From Aigarchaeota archaeon (GTDB taxonomy: Archaea > Thermoproteota > Nitrososphaeria_A > Caldarchaeales > Wolframiiraptoraceae), in assembly GCA_025058515.1 (NCBI GenBank), contig JANXDW010000014.1, forward strand, positions 1 to 55,045: 55,045 bases of DNA, in the 5' to 3' direction. Each line of letters starts with the position of its first letter. Positions within the stretch are counted from its first letter, which is position 1. Below, one piece after another: positions 1-9,313 of this stretch. Under the pieces are notes generated by a model. That model had not been told where the DNA came from, searched no databases, and saw only the letters and a list, made by a program, of their open reading frames with translations. The translations under genes were made by a program, and so were the position numbers.

Positions 1-475
1 TACACATTTCTCTAAATCTTGGAAAATCAAGTAAACCTCTCGGGTAGACGACTCCACCACCCGGTAGCGCATAGTGGTGGAAATATGAGGCCACTTTCAG
101 ACCTAAAAGCTTTGCAAACAAAGCCAGCCAATCATTATGCCAGCCAACTCCAGGATTATAAACAATATGTGGCTTATGTATAGACATTATCTTCAGAAAA
201 GCTATCAGAAGTTTTACCAAGTATTTATAGAACTCCAGTCTAAGAGGTTTACCAAAACCTTGCTCAACGCAATACGTGATCTTGTGTTTAAAAACTGGGG
301 GATAAGATGAGAGACCAATAGTTAAGGTCTGCTTATTCAGATACTCTAAAATTCTTTGATGAAGCTGAAGACCTCCTAAGATCGTTGTAGAGTCTATCTC
401 CGGTTTCTCTCTCCAAAGAACATCTAAGACCAAGACTTTCAAATCTTCAAGATTATTATCGGAAATTCCTCTCAT
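1..475 (-). CDS. Glycosyltransferase, GT4-like N-terminal part (runs off the window)
   Basis: An open frame runs from an ATG at 475 to the left edge without a stop, giving about 158 residues (start MRGISDNNLEDLK). It reads like the N-terminal Rossmann half of a GT-B glycosyltransferase: a strand LKVLVLDVLW, a later HKPHIVYNPGVGWHNDWLALFA segment and a hydrophobic LLGLKVASYFHH strand, as in family 4 sugar transferases that scan for the donor sugar. The UDP-sugar-binding C-terminal half lies outside the window, so the family call is an inference. It is divergent from the GT2 gene at 546 and near a flippase gene, which fits a surface polysaccharide or N-glycan locus. Confidence 0.55.
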   Translation of the reverse strand, partial: MRGISDNNLEDLKVLVLDVLWREKPEIDSTTILGGLQLHQRILEYLNKQTLTIGLSSYPPVFKHKITYCVEQGFGKPLRLEFYKYLVKLLIAFLKIMSIHKPHIVYNPGVGWHNDWLALFAKLLGLKVASYFHHYALPGGGVVYPRGLLDFPRFREMC

Positions 476-545
476 ACTCTTATGAGATACTGTTAAGAAT
501 ACTAAATAAATATTAAAATTAATGTTATAAATTTATAAACGTGAC

Positions 546-1505
546 TTGAAGATATCATTCGTAACCTTAACAAAAAATTCGGGAAGAACTATCGATAAAT
601 GTTTAATGGCAGTCAATGAGTTAACAGAACTTCTTAATGTAGAAGTAATAATAGTTGACGGAGGCTCTACAGATGATACACTAAAAGTGGTTGAAGAATA
701 TTGTCGAAGAGGTATGAACATAAAAATATTATATGATCATGGCAGAGGGTTAGGATATGCAAGAGATATTGGTTGGCGAGCATCTTCTGGTGAATACATA
801 ATCATGTTGGACAGTGATGTAATCGTGAACAAGGAATTCATACTTGAGGCTATAAAAGTTTTAGAAAATGATGAAAAGCTCGGAGCCGTTTCTGCAAAGT
901 TAAAGCCAATTTCACTAGATCGGGGATGGTTCGGGAAATTCCAAGAAAAAAATCTTGCAATATACTTACATCATCAAGATCCCCCATATCCTGCTAGGGC
1001 AATCGCACTACACACTGCCTGCACCATCTTCAAGAGGAAAGTCCTAGAGATGGTTGGCGGATTTGATGAATTCTTCAATATAGCAAAGGAAGACAGTGAT
1101 ATTAGCTATAGAATTAGAAAAGCAGGATATAATCTAGCCTATTTGAATCACTATGTTTTGCATTTGGAAAGAGCAAGAATAATCAAAACTAATTTTAGGT
1201 ATGGAAGAAGTTACGTATTGATCTCGAAAAAGCATCCAGATATGGAGAATCTATGGAGATTGAAAAACATAGTGTTATCTTTAAGTATAGTATTTCCACT
1301 ACTACAACCATTAATATATCTGCATTATTTACGTAGATATATGAGGATACCCGAACTCAATATAGAGGAGAAAGTTACTCTCCCATTAATAGAAGTGTTA
1401 AGGCAAGATCTCAGAACGCTTGGGATGCTTTACCAATTAGTCTTAGACAAATTACAAACACGCTTTAAAAGCGAAATCGCCTGCACCAGTATTTTTCTCG
1501 CATAA
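546..1505 (+). CDS. Family 2 glycosyltransferase
   Basis: A 319-residue GT-A glycosyltransferase. It opens with KISFVTLTKNSGRTIDKCL, the usual nucleotide-binding start of GT2 enzymes, followed by VEVIIVDGGSTDDT and the metal-binding DSD in IIMLDSDVIVNKEF (about residues 81-83). A later GGFDEFFNIAKEDSD segment matches the acceptor/ED motif region. The C-terminal 100 residues are hydrophobic or amphipathic and probably touch the membrane. The start is TTG at 546; the codon set leaves no better start because the GT2 fold begins at once. The last 76 bases overlap the convergent flippase gene. It probably transfers a nucleotide-activated sugar to a lipid-linked glycan; the acceptor is unknown. Confidence 0.85.
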   Translation: MKISFVTLTKNSGRTIDKCLMAVNELTELLNVEVIIVDGGSTDDTLKVVEEYCRRGMNIKILYDHGRGLGYARDIGWRASSGEYIIMLDSDVIVNKEFILEAIKVLENDEKLGAVSAKLKPISLDRGWFGKFQEKNLAIYLHHQDPPYPARAIALHTACTIFKRKVLEMVGGFDEFFNIAKEDSDISYRIRKAGYNLAYLNHYVLHLERARIIKTNFRYGRSYVLISKKHPDMENLWRLKNIVLSLSIVFPLLQPLIYLHYLRRYMRIPELNIEEKVTLPLIEVLRQDLRTLGMLYQLVLDKLQTRFKSEIACTSIFLA

Positions 1506-2962
1506 TCATCTATCAGAAGAGTTACTATGAAATAAAAACAGCCACCTATAATTGTTAGTGAAGCTATTCGAGATAATACTCCCACAATCCCTGTCGTAAA
1601 ATTAGTATAGAAAATACCTTTTAAACAATAAACTAACAAAATCATAAAAAGTGAAGATAAAAGATAATGTAAAATGTTTCTTATTGGGAGCCTGAAGCGT
1701 AAACCTATTTCCTTCACCATTCTGACCTTATATAATGTGAATGGTAAACCTGTAAAGGATGCTAAACTCCAGTAGAACGTGGTTTGATATATATCCCCTG
1801 TAAACAAAACTAAAGTGGTACCTACAGCTGTTAGATAAGTTATTGCTGAAATATGATTTATAGTTATAAGTTTGAATATCCTACTCATTAAATATTCCTT
1901 GATGACTACTTCATCCTTCATGTCGATGGTCTCGCTACCTCTTAAAACAGGTTCAGTTACAGAATTTATCAACCCTATAAAAGATGCTACTGATAAAACT
2001 ATTCCAGCCATGTAAGCATCGACATAACCTTTTCCAAATACTCCTAATATCAAATCCATCAAAATAATATTGCCAAATGTTATCGGAATAGATACGAAAT
2101 ACATTAACTTTAAAGATTCTTCTATATCTTTTTCCCAATCTTTACTATTGGATGTTCTCAGACTCCTTGGATAAAGAGAGAGAGTCAGAGAAGAGGCATA
2201 TCTCGGGAAGGATCCCGCTATACCCGCCACATTCTTAACACCGATTAGAGCATCTGTCGTTGAAATTATTCTAGCCATTAAAACATCTAGCCCACCTATG
2301 ACCCCTGAGAATAATTCATAAACCGGTAACCATGAAAGCTTAAACCATTTTCTTAGTAAATTATAATCGGTAGATTTATTTTTCACATATTCACGGAATG
2401 CAATTAGAAGATAGATTACTTGGACAAATTGAGCTAATATCACAGAAACTATGGCACCTGTCAAGCCCATATAGAATATCCTTACGAGAAAACATGCTAA
2501 TACGACCTTTAGCGTTTCAAAAACCATACTTGAGATACCTACATGGATCGGGGAAATTCCTATTGCTATACTAGTCAATGATCCGAGAATGATATATGTC
2601 AACGCCTGTGGTGCAGCTAGTAATAATATGACAAGTGGTTGTGAAAACGATATGTTTGCAATAAGGGCCACTAACATGTAAAATAGTAATCCTATGAAAG
2701 ACAGAATTAGACTGAAGATCAATCCGCTTTTTGGTGCTTGTTTGAACCCTCGTGCAACATATCTCACAATCCAGAAGGAAACTAAGCTCGAGAGAGGAAC
2801 TGCTGTATAAGCTATATATTGTGATACCATTGTCCAGAGTCCGAAATCAGAAATCGTTAAGCTTCGTGTAACTATAACCGTAAATGCAAGTCCAGTAAAA
2901 AGACTGTAAATATTAGAAGCAAAAAACACTGCTCCTGGAAGCTTTAATCGCAAAGACGACAT
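1430..2962 (-). CDS. Polysaccharide flippase (Wzx/MOP superfamily)
   Basis: A 510-residue polytopic membrane protein with about 12-14 hydrophobic helices. It starts with LPGAVFFASNIYSLFTGLAFTVIVTRSL, followed by the DFGLWTMVSQ motif typical of Wzx/RfbX polysaccharide exporters. Such proteins flip lipid-linked oligosaccharides to the outer face of the membrane. The neighbouring glycosyltransferases support this role. Its 3' end overlaps the convergent GT2 gene by 76 bases, an unusually long coding overlap. The substrate could be an N-glycan precursor or an exopolysaccharide unit; the sequence does not decide. Confidence 0.85.
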   Translation of the reverse strand: MSSLRLKLPGAVFFASNIYSLFTGLAFTVIVTRSLTISDFGLWTMVSQYIAYTAVPLSSLVSFWIVRYVARGFKQAPKSGLIFSLILSFIGLLFYMLVALIANISFSQPLVILLLAAPQALTYIILGSLTSIAIGISPIHVGISSMVFETLKVVLACFLVRIFYMGLTGAIVSVILAQFVQVIYLLIAFREYVKNKSTDYNLLRKWFKLSWLPVYELFSGVIGGLDVLMARIISTTDALIGVKNVAGIAGSFPRYASSLTLSLYPRSLRTSNSKDWEKDIEESLKLMYFVSIPITFGNIILMDLILGVFGKGYVDAYMAGIVLSVASFIGLINSVTEPVLRGSETIDMKDEVVIKEYLMSRIFKLITINHISAITYLTAVGTTLVLFTGDIYQTTFYWSLASFTGLPFTLYKVRMVKEIGLRFRLPIRNILHYLLSSLFMILLVYCLKGIFYTNFTTGIVGVLSRIASLTIIGGCFYFIVTLLIDDYARKILVQAISLLKRVCNLSKTNW

Positions 2963-3254
2963 CTTTCCATTATTCGAGTTATAAAGTAGTATATTAATAA
3001 TTATGTTGATTATTACAAGTTAGTTCACTAAGCATATTCTCAATTACACTTTTCAAACTTATTGAATTAAAAATATACTGTATCAATTTTCAGAATAATC
3101 TTGATAGACGAAAAGATTATTTATTCTCGATTCAAAAGCAAGTCATCAAGCTTTAACTGAAAGGATATTTCTAGGCTAATATTTATGTAGTCTCCTAAGA
3201 TTTCCGAGAAGATTTTTATGCGGAAACTATTTCAAAGAGTATTACAAGGATTTA

Positions 3255-4337
3255 TTGAAGATGGTTAAGAGGGTGTTGATAGTCTTAATTCTATCGGTTC
3301 TACTCATCTTTAGCTCACCCGTTTATTCTGAAGAACAACAGCCTGGAGGAGATTTCGCGAGTGCTATTCCACTAGATCTCTCTACAGGGTCTGCTTCAGT
3401 CAATGGTTCGCTTATCAAGCCTTTTGAAGATAATCATTACTATATGATTACTGGATTGAGTAGTGGTGTTCAAGTTATTGTTTATGGAACATTGAAAGGT
3501 ATAGAGCCTGGTTTAACAACTGTATCATTGTATTCTTCTATTGGTGCTAGGCTTGCTGGGAAAGACCAATTGATCGGTAAGGATGTTAGAAGGAGAGTAG
3601 AGTTAAAGTATCTACTAGCTTACGATCCCCGTGATCCCGAGCCTGTCCTATATATTAGAGTTGGGAAGAGTACTGGAGCATTAAACTATAGTTTAGAGAT
3701 CGTTACAAATAAGTTCTTCGATGCTGGTATGGGTAGAGATGCTGGAGGAGATATGCAGAACGCTATCCCCGCTCCTACGATATCTAGAGATGCTCTAACA
3801 GTCTTTAAAGGATACCTATCTGAAGAAGAGTATGGAAACGATTACTCAGACTTCTATAAACTTACCGTAAACCTACAGCCTAAGGATGAGATATACATCG
3901 AGATCGACCCGAACCCTCAACTCATGATCTGGGCTTCACTCCTCACTCTAGACGGTTTCTCTTTAAGACACAATAAATCTGAGAATAAAGGTGACATCAT
4001 CACATTGAGGGTTAGAGGCGATTGGAAGCCTGGAGTAAATACTTTCTATCTCAGGGTTGAGAATCTAGGAGGCTCTGGTGGTGGAGGAGAATATATTGTC
4101 AATATACGGATACTTAGTCCAGTGAAAGAGAATGCGACTACGACTACTCCAAGTGAACCTCAACCATGGCCTATTCTAAGCCAAGAGACTATTAGGAACA
4201 TAATTATCGGTATCGCTGTAGTAGTTGTCGCTGTAGCAGTGATAGTTCTCGTTATTAGAAGGAGGAGGAGAGTAGTACGTGTAGAAGAAGAGGAGTGGGG
4301 TGGCTGGGGTGGTGAAGAGATATGGGAAGAAAGATGA
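3255..4337 (+). CDS. Surface protein with two PPC-like beta domains and C-terminal membrane anchor
   Basis: About 360 residues. The N-terminus has a signal peptide (KMVKRVLIVLILSVLLIFSS, cleavage near SPVYSEE). Two repeated units follow. Each opens with GGDFASAIPL or GGDMQNAIPA and then a soluble beta-rich stretch with NGSL...DNHYYMITGL or KGYL...DYSDFYKLTV, the pattern of bacterial pre-peptidase C-terminal (PPC) domains. A linker rich in Thr and Pro leads to a single membrane helix (IIIGIAVVVVAVAVIVLVI), then RRRRR and an acidic/Gly/Trp tail (WGGWGGEEIWEER) on the inside. It is probably a cell-surface binding or adhesion protein; no catalytic motif is seen. The start is TTG 3255 or ATG 3261. 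Confidence 0.7.
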   Translation: MKMVKRVLIVLILSVLLIFSSPVYSEEQQPGGDFASAIPLDLSTGSASVNGSLIKPFEDNHYYMITGLSSGVQVIVYGTLKGIEPGLTTVSLYSSIGARLAGKDQLIGKDVRRRVELKYLLAYDPRDPEPVLYIRVGKSTGALNYSLEIVTNKFFDAGMGRDAGGDMQNAIPAPTISRDALTVFKGYLSEEEYGNDYSDFYKLTVNLQPKDEIYIEIDPNPQLMIWASLLTLDGFSLRHNKSENKGDIITLRVRGDWKPGVNTFYLRVENLGGSGGGGEYIVNIRILSPVKENATTTTPSEPQPWPILSQETIRNIIIGIAVVVVAVAVIVLVIRRRRRVVRVEEEEWGGWGGEEIWEER

Positions 4338-4428
4338 TAGAAAACTTTCGATGACTGTTTATCAAGCCATACTCCTTAGATGATTAGCTATTATCCTTAA
4401 AGCTATCCGATTATCAATAATTTTTAGA

Positions 4429-4860
4429 ATGGTTGGAGGATTTAGATTTCTAGAACATATTGGAGATGTATATGTAGAGGCTTTTGGAGAAAGTTTAGAA
4501 GAAGCTTTCGCTCAAGCTGCTCTAGCTCTATACAATACTATCTCTTCTACAGATAATGTAAGATGTAGAATTACGAAGAGTATTGAGTTATCTGGAGAAG
4601 ACCTTGAAGCTCTTCTAGTAGAATGGCTTCAAAACTTGATAGCTATATTCGATATAGAGAATTTCATCGCTAAAGTTGTTGATGTTAAATCTATTGAGAA
4701 GGTTTACGATGGATATATTTTGAGAGCTCAACTATGTGGTGAAGAATTTAATCCAGAGTATCATAGGATTGGGGTACACGTTAAAGCTGCAACATACTGG
4801 AGGATGGAGATAATAACGAAAGATAGAGAAGTTGTTATTAGATTCCTCCTAGATATTTAA
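4429..4860 (+). CDS. Archease (tRNA ligase RtcB cofactor)
   Basis: A 143-residue protein with the archease pattern: FRFLEHIGDVYVEAFG at the N-terminus (the DHTADV-like metal site is here EHIGDV), SLEEAFAQAALALYNTI, a central LEALLVEWLQNLI helix, and the C-terminal HRIGVHVKAATYWRMEI segment ending in RFLLDI. Archease activates the RNA ligase RtcB in tRNA splicing and RNA repair. RtcB is not in this window, but an intron-bearing tRNA and RtcA are. It ends 3 bases from the stop of the convergent methyltransferase gene. The first motif residue is E where D is common, a conservative change. Confidence 0.9.
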   Translation: MVGGFRFLEHIGDVYVEAFGESLEEAFAQAALALYNTISSTDNVRCRITKSIELSGEDLEALLVEWLQNLIAIFDIENFIAKVVDVKSIEKVYDGYILRAQLCGEEFNPEYHRIGVHVKAATYWRMEIITKDREVVIRFLLDI

Positions 4861-4863
4861 GGT

Positions 4864-5721
4864 TCATGGAGGTGCGAGTAAGTTGAAGATCGCCAACGTG
4901 TACATTACTGCTTCTTCTGTTCTAATAGTTCTCACTCCTTGATTTGGAAGAGTATTTAATATGTAGTCGAAGTTCTTCTCTAAGTTTATTCTTTGAAGCT
5001 GGGCTATCTCATATAGACCTCTCTTAGCTGCTCCAAAAGCTATACATACTCTACCTACGTTCTTCATACTCTCTTCTAGATCTCTCAATACATTCCTAAT
5101 ATCTAACCCTAACCTAGATGTAGCTATCTTCAACTCATAGTCATCTACAATCTCATCAAGCCTCTCAGAGACTATAGCAGTCTTAAACCCTGAGTATACT
5201 CTAGATCTTCTCTTAGAGTATATCTTGAACTTCTTCTTCGCATCTGGCTGTACTCTCACTATTACTCGAGACCCTTTTCTAAGTCTTTTACCTATTCTAA
5301 TCTTCTTCTCTAATCCAGCTTCTATCAATGAGTCTTTATTGGATAGTATTACTAGACCCTCTCTGTAATGTTCTACATCAAGGGTTGGCTTCTCAGGATG
5401 GGTAGGGATATTTAATGGAGGTAGTATTCCAGCGTATTTTAACTTAGAGGTTAATGGGAAGACCTTCTTTCTAAGATATGGAGCTGTATTCAAGTAATCC
5501 ATTATTAGTTTGATGTATTTAGCTTCTTCTTCTAGTGGACTCTCAGGATCTTCATGGTAGATTATCAATGTCTCCACTCGGCATGTAGCTAGACATCTTG
5601 CGATGAAGCTTAATCTAACAATCTTCTCAACAGGGTGTGATGCTTCAGAAGAGAATGAAGATGGGATGAGTACATCGATCCTCAAGCTTCTTCTCTCAAC
5701 GATCATATCTAGATATCTCAA
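4864..5721 (-). CDS. Putative SPOUT RNA methyltransferase (DUF171/SPOUT1 family)
   Basis: A 285-residue protein of the archaeal DUF171 family, related to eukaryotic SPOUT1/C9orf114. The N-terminus has LRIDVLIPSSFSSEASHPVEK and then RLSFIARCLATCRVETLIIYHEDP. The C-terminus holds the SPOUT knot region with CIAFGAAKRGLYEIAQ and the end-piece VRTIRTEEAVMYTLAIFNLL, which resembles the family's typical RTEEA terminus. An OB-like insert lies at about residues 120-190. In many archaea this gene precedes L3-L4-L23-L2 in the S10 operon. Here it is divergent from L2, which points to rearrangement. The substrate is probably rRNA, but this is not established by the sequence. Confidence 0.8.
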   Translation of the reverse strand: MRYLDMIVERRSLRIDVLIPSSFSSEASHPVEKIVRLSFIARCLATCRVETLIIYHEDPESPLEEEAKYIKLIMDYLNTAPYLRKKVFPLTSKLKYAGILPPLNIPTHPEKPTLDVEHYREGLVILSNKDSLIEAGLEKKIRIGKRLRKGSRVIVRVQPDAKKKFKIYSKRRSRVYSGFKTAIVSERLDEIVDDYELKIATSRLGLDIRNVLRDLEESMKNVGRVCIAFGAAKRGLYEIAQLQRINLEKNFDYILNTLPNQGVRTIRTEEAVMYTLAIFNLLAPP

Positions 5722-5935
5722 AGATCTAAATTATATAAAGACTTTAAAATCGTTCGATCTATCCTCTAACGGATCATTCCAATAAGAGATGTAGAAGATG
5801 TTAAGTATCCTCTTTTTGTATGAACGTTCTACCTGTAGATCGGTAACTCGAGTTTAATATAGTCTAAATATTGTTGAAGAATATAGATAACTTAATATTG
5901 AGAAGATGCTTTAGATTCTTGAAGTGAATAGGTAG

Positions 5936-6655
5936 ATGGGGAGGAGGATTAGAGCTCAGAGGATCGGTAGAGGATCACCGACTTTCAGAGGATCTCTAAA
6001 GAGGACTATTAGTCTAGGCTATCCATCTATGCTTATAAGGTCTAGTAAGCTGCTGCTGGGATACGTAAAAGAACTTCATCATGATTCTGGTAGGGGTGCG
6101 CCTGTAGCTGAGATAGCTTTAGAAGATGGTAGAACATTCGCTATGACTGCTGTAGAGGGTTTACATGTTGGACAGATAATTGAGATGGGTATGGAGGCTT
6201 CGATAAAGACTGGGAATATCGTACCATTAGAGAAAGTCCCTGAGGGGACTATGGTCTCGATGGTTGAGTTGAAGCCTGGAGATTGTGGAAAGCTTGTAAG
6301 AGCTGGAGGGACTTATGCTATCGTTATGTCGCAGTTGCCGGGGAGGACCGTCTTATTGATGCCTTCGAAGAAGATGCTTGAGGTTAGCTCTAAGTCTCTA
6401 GCAATTATCGGAGCTGTAGCTGGTGGAGGACTTCATGATAAACCATTTCTTAAAGCTGGGAAGAAACACCATTGGATGAAGGCTAAGCATAGACCTTATC
6501 CAAGAGTTCGAGGGGTAGCGATGGTTCCAGCATTCCACCCATTTGGTGGAACTAGAAAGAAGATTGGAAGACCTGAGACCGTTTCTAGAAATGCTCCACC
6601 TGGAAGGAAGGTTGGATTAATCTCTGCTAAGAGGACTGGTCGTAGGAAGAGGTAA
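5936..6655 (+). CDS. rpl2: Large-subunit ribosomal protein L2
   Basis: A full-length archaeal uL2 of 239 residues. It begins MGRRIRAQRIGRGSPTFRGS, has the RNA-binding OB/SH3-like domain with VAEIALEDGRTFAM and HVGQIIEMG, and ends with the peptidyl-transferase-centre loop GGGLHDKPFLKAGKKHHWMKA, then RGVAMVPAFHPFGG. The histidine needed for subunit association is present in FHPFGG. L2 normally sits between L23 and S19; here it stands alone, with a TrpB2 gene in opposite orientation between it and S19. It is probably transcribed from its own promoter in the 214-base gap before it. Confidence 0.97.
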   Translation: MGRRIRAQRIGRGSPTFRGSLKRTISLGYPSMLIRSSKLLLGYVKELHHDSGRGAPVAEIALEDGRTFAMTAVEGLHVGQIIEMGMEASIKTGNIVPLEKVPEGTMVSMVELKPGDCGKLVRAGGTYAIVMSQLPGRTVLLMPSKKMLEVSSKSLAIIGAVAGGGLHDKPFLKAGKKHHWMKAKHRPYPRVRGVAMVPAFHPFGGTRKKIGRPETVSRNAPPGRKVGLISAKRTGRRKR

Positions 6656-6705
6656 GATAGCTTAAAACTAGATCTATAATATTTTGTAATCTGTTTAGGG
6701 TAAAT

Positions 6706-8001
6706 CTATAGTCTGAGTACTTTACTGTAAGCTTCTAGATCTAGGAATCCATGACCACTCACATTAGCAACTATTACTTTTTCTTCTCCTGCTTCTTTAG
6801 CTTTGAGAGCTTCATCGATCATTGCTCTTATTGCATAAGATGATTCAGGAGCGGGTAGGAACCCCTCTGCTTGTATAAACATTCTAGCTGCTTCAAATAC
6901 TGCTATCTCATCTTTAGGATAAGATACTGCTTCAACTAGACCGAGATTCTTCAATAGACTGATTACCGGTGAGGCCATATGGTATCTAAGCCCTTCAGCC
7001 CATATGCTAGGCATATTGAAGTTATGGGTTAAAGTGTATCCCTTGATCCTAGGTAGTATCTGTGCAGTATCTGGAAAATCGTATTGGTAGACTCCTTTAA
7101 CGAGGTTGGGTGCAGCTTCAGATTGGGCGGCCACGAATCTAATCTTCTTATCTACTTCTCTTCTAAGAGCTTTCCCGATCATAGGTAGTGTGAATCCGCC
7201 GAAGTTGCTTCCACCTCCCAGACACCCGATCATTACATCTGGTACCTCATCTATGATCTCTAACTGTTTTACTACTTCTAAGCCGATGACCGTCTGATGC
7301 ATAAGAACATAATTTAAAACGCTTCCCACAGGGTATGCTGTATCATCATTCTTCAGAGCATCCTCAGCTGCTTCAGAGATAGCTATCCCTAGAGTTCCTC
7401 TATGGTCTGGATCTTGTTTTAAGAGTTTTCTTCCAAACTCTGTTTTATCTGAAGGTGAGGCCAAGACCTCTGCACCATATAGTTTCATAAACATCCTTCT
7501 CTCAACCTTCCATTCATATGCTTCTCTAACCCAATAGATAGTTGATTTCAAGCCCATCAATGATGCAGCATATGCTACCGCTGTACCCCATTGACCAGCA
7601 CCAGTCTCTGTTACTACTCGGCTATAACCTGCGTTTGCAGCATAGTATACTTGTGCGAGCGCTGTATTTACCTTATGGCTTCCTGTAGGAGATAGGTCTT
7701 CACGCTTATAGTATAGACGTGCAGGAGTCTTCAACATCTTCTCTAACCCTACAGCTCTATGTAATGGTCGAGGTCTACCTGCGCGGACGTAGAGTTCTCT
7801 AACTTCTTCAGGTATCTTTATCCATCGGTCACTCAAGGATTCTTGCTTAATGCATTCTGGTACAAGGATGTCTTTTAATCTCTCTATTCTTCCATCTTCA
7901 TTTAATGGTTCTGGAAGCTTCTCAGGTAAGTCGGATAAGATATTATACCAGTATTTAGGTAGTTCATCAACTGGTAGAGAGACTTGGATGACTCTACTCA
8001 T
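6706..8001 (-). CDS. trpB2: Tryptophan synthase beta chain, TrpB2 type
   Basis: A 431-residue PLP enzyme of the TrpB2 subfamily, as shown by its length and the N-terminal extension DELPKYWYNILSDLPEKLPEPLNEDG that classical TrpB1 lacks. The PLP lysine lies in YYKREDLSPTGSHKVNTA, and the phosphate-binding loop is GCLGGGSNFGG. It condenses indole (or possibly another nucleophile) with serine. No trpA or other trp genes are adjacent, and TrpB2 enzymes often act without TrpA, for example in indole salvage. It sits, reversed, between the ribosomal L2 and S19 genes. Confidence 0.92.
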   Translation of the reverse strand: MSRVIQVSLPVDELPKYWYNILSDLPEKLPEPLNEDGRIERLKDILVPECIKQESLSDRWIKIPEEVRELYVRAGRPRPLHRAVGLEKMLKTPARLYYKREDLSPTGSHKVNTALAQVYYAANAGYSRVVTETGAGQWGTAVAYAASLMGLKSTIYWVREAYEWKVERRMFMKLYGAEVLASPSDKTEFGRKLLKQDPDHRGTLGIAISEAAEDALKNDDTAYPVGSVLNYVLMHQTVIGLEVVKQLEIIDEVPDVMIGCLGGGSNFGGFTLPMIGKALRREVDKKIRFVAAQSEAAPNLVKGVYQYDFPDTAQILPRIKGYTLTHNFNMPSIWAEGLRYHMASPVISLLKNLGLVEAVSYPKDEIAVFEAARMFIQAEGFLPAPESSYAIRAMIDEALKAKEAGEEKVIVANVSGHGFLDLEAYSKVLRL

Positions 8002-8200
8002 GGGAAAAATACTACGGAATATATTAATTTACTTTTAAAACATCGATGTATTCAACTATACAGTATGGCATCACGCTGCATCATCAAAGAATGTTTTTCT
8101 AAGTAGTTCATCCTATTTTTATGAATTTTTATATCATTCTTAAAGATATTATGTAGATGAAGTTTATAAGATGTCTTGTAAAACTAGAGAATCGAGCTAT

Positions 8201-8209
8201 CTTTATATC
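8201..8209 (+). promoter_or_regulatory. TATA-like box of rps19
   Basis: The element CTTTATATC is centred 27 bases before the GTG start of S19. That is the spacing expected for an archaeal TATA box with the transcript starting at or next to the start codon, so the mRNA is probably leaderless. No Shine-Dalgarno sequence precedes the GTG. Confidence 0.5.
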
Positions 8210-8231
8210 TTGGTAGAGTAGAGTATAAAGC

Positions 8232-8642
8232 GTGCCTAGAGAATTCACCTATAGAGGATATACACTTGATGAATTACAGCAGATGAGTATGGATCATTTT
8301 ATTAGACTATTACCAAGTAGGCAGAGAAGAAGTTTAGAGAGAGGCTTAACTCCTATGCAGCTTAAGCTACTAGAAAAGGTGAAAGAATATAAGTCTATAA
8401 TGAAGGCGGGTCAGAAGATTACGAAACCATTAAAAACGCATGCAAGAGATATGGTGATCTTACCAGAGATGATAGGTTTAACGATACACGTCTACAACGG
8501 GAAGGAGTATGTTCCAGTAGAGATAAAACCAGAGATGATAGGTCATAGACTAGGTGAGTTCGCACCTTCATGTAAACAAGTAAAACATGGGAGAGCAGGA
8601 GTAGGAGCGACTAGAAGCTCTATGTATGTTCCACTTAAGTAA
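8232..8642 (+). CDS. rps19: Small-subunit ribosomal protein S19
   Basis: A 136-residue archaeal uS19. It begins [34 protein letters not shown] and carries the conserved core with [31 protein letters not shown] and the C-terminal [24 protein letters not shown]. It starts with GTG and is probably leaderless. In most archaea it follows L2 directly and is followed by L22 and S3. Here it is separated from L2 by a reversed trpB2, and no gene follows for 670 bases. Confidence 0.97.
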   Translation: MPREFTYRGYTLDELQQMSMDHFIRLLPSRQRRSLERGLTPMQLKLLEKVKEYKSIMKAGQKITKPLKTHARDMVILPEMIGLTIHVYNGKEYVPVEIKPEMIGHRLGEFAPSCKQVKHGRAGVGATRSSMYVPLK

Positions 8643-9313
8643 GGTGTAAACCTCTCCTTTAAAAGATCTTTTCAACTAAGGTTATGAATTAATCAAATCA
8701 TAGATCTTCAGTTAGAGTTAAGCTTTAAGATGTGATATCCAATATTTTTGATTACAAGCCTTCATTAGTATATCTCAAAAATTTCCTCTTCCGTTACTCT
8801 CTCCGAAAGCTAATGTAGAAAACATTCTCAAAGACTTTAAGACTCTCATACAGACCGATGAATTAGTTAAATAAAGTTATCTAGATGGTGAAATCTATTA
8901 TACCCATCTTTCAAACAACGCACCAGTTTCAACACACTGTTTTCTGAACAATATGATAGAGGCTTTCTAATCACTTATCTTCTGGAGATCTTTCACAGAT
9001 ATTAATAACTTTAAAACTCATAAATAAGGAATACTTATTTTCCATCTCTCTCTACAAGATCAAAAATTTGTAATCGGCATAGGGTTATGTTAACTTGAAA
9101 TTTGATGCTTTTTAGAAGCTCTCTTAAATATTACTTCAAAAGCTCTTCATATCTTCCACTATTGTATAAAACTCTGTAACTAGAATAATGAATACAATCG
9201 AATTTCATAGATTGTAGTCAATGTTTGGGATGATGGCTCTAGAATCTGCATTATCATGTGGATAGGATAGTAGAGTTTTTTAAAGGATAATAAGTAAGGT
9301 TTTATGAAACATC
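8643..9313. other. Long non-coding stretch between S19 and PEP carboxylase
   Basis: An AT-rich 671-base region without an intact gene. It contains one possible gene relic (8752-8970, listed separately). A T-run (agagtttttt) near 9275 and an AT-rich block just before 9314 could include the PEP carboxylase promoter. I see no tRNA, repeat array or clear hairpin. The L22 gene expected after S19 is absent. Confidence 0.5.
8752..8970 (+). pseudogene. Possible gene relic with one in-frame stop
   Basis: One frame reads 40 codons, then TAA at 8872, then 31 more codons in the same frame to a TAA at 8968. Translation of the two parts (ending ENILKDFKTLIQTDELVK, then SYLDGEIYYTHLSNNAPV) looks like protein, with a helical stretch followed by a strand-turn-strand that would suit the end of a winged-helix domain. 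There is no start codon. In AT-rich DNA a 40-codon open run can arise by chance, so this is only a suggestion. Confidence 0.25.
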
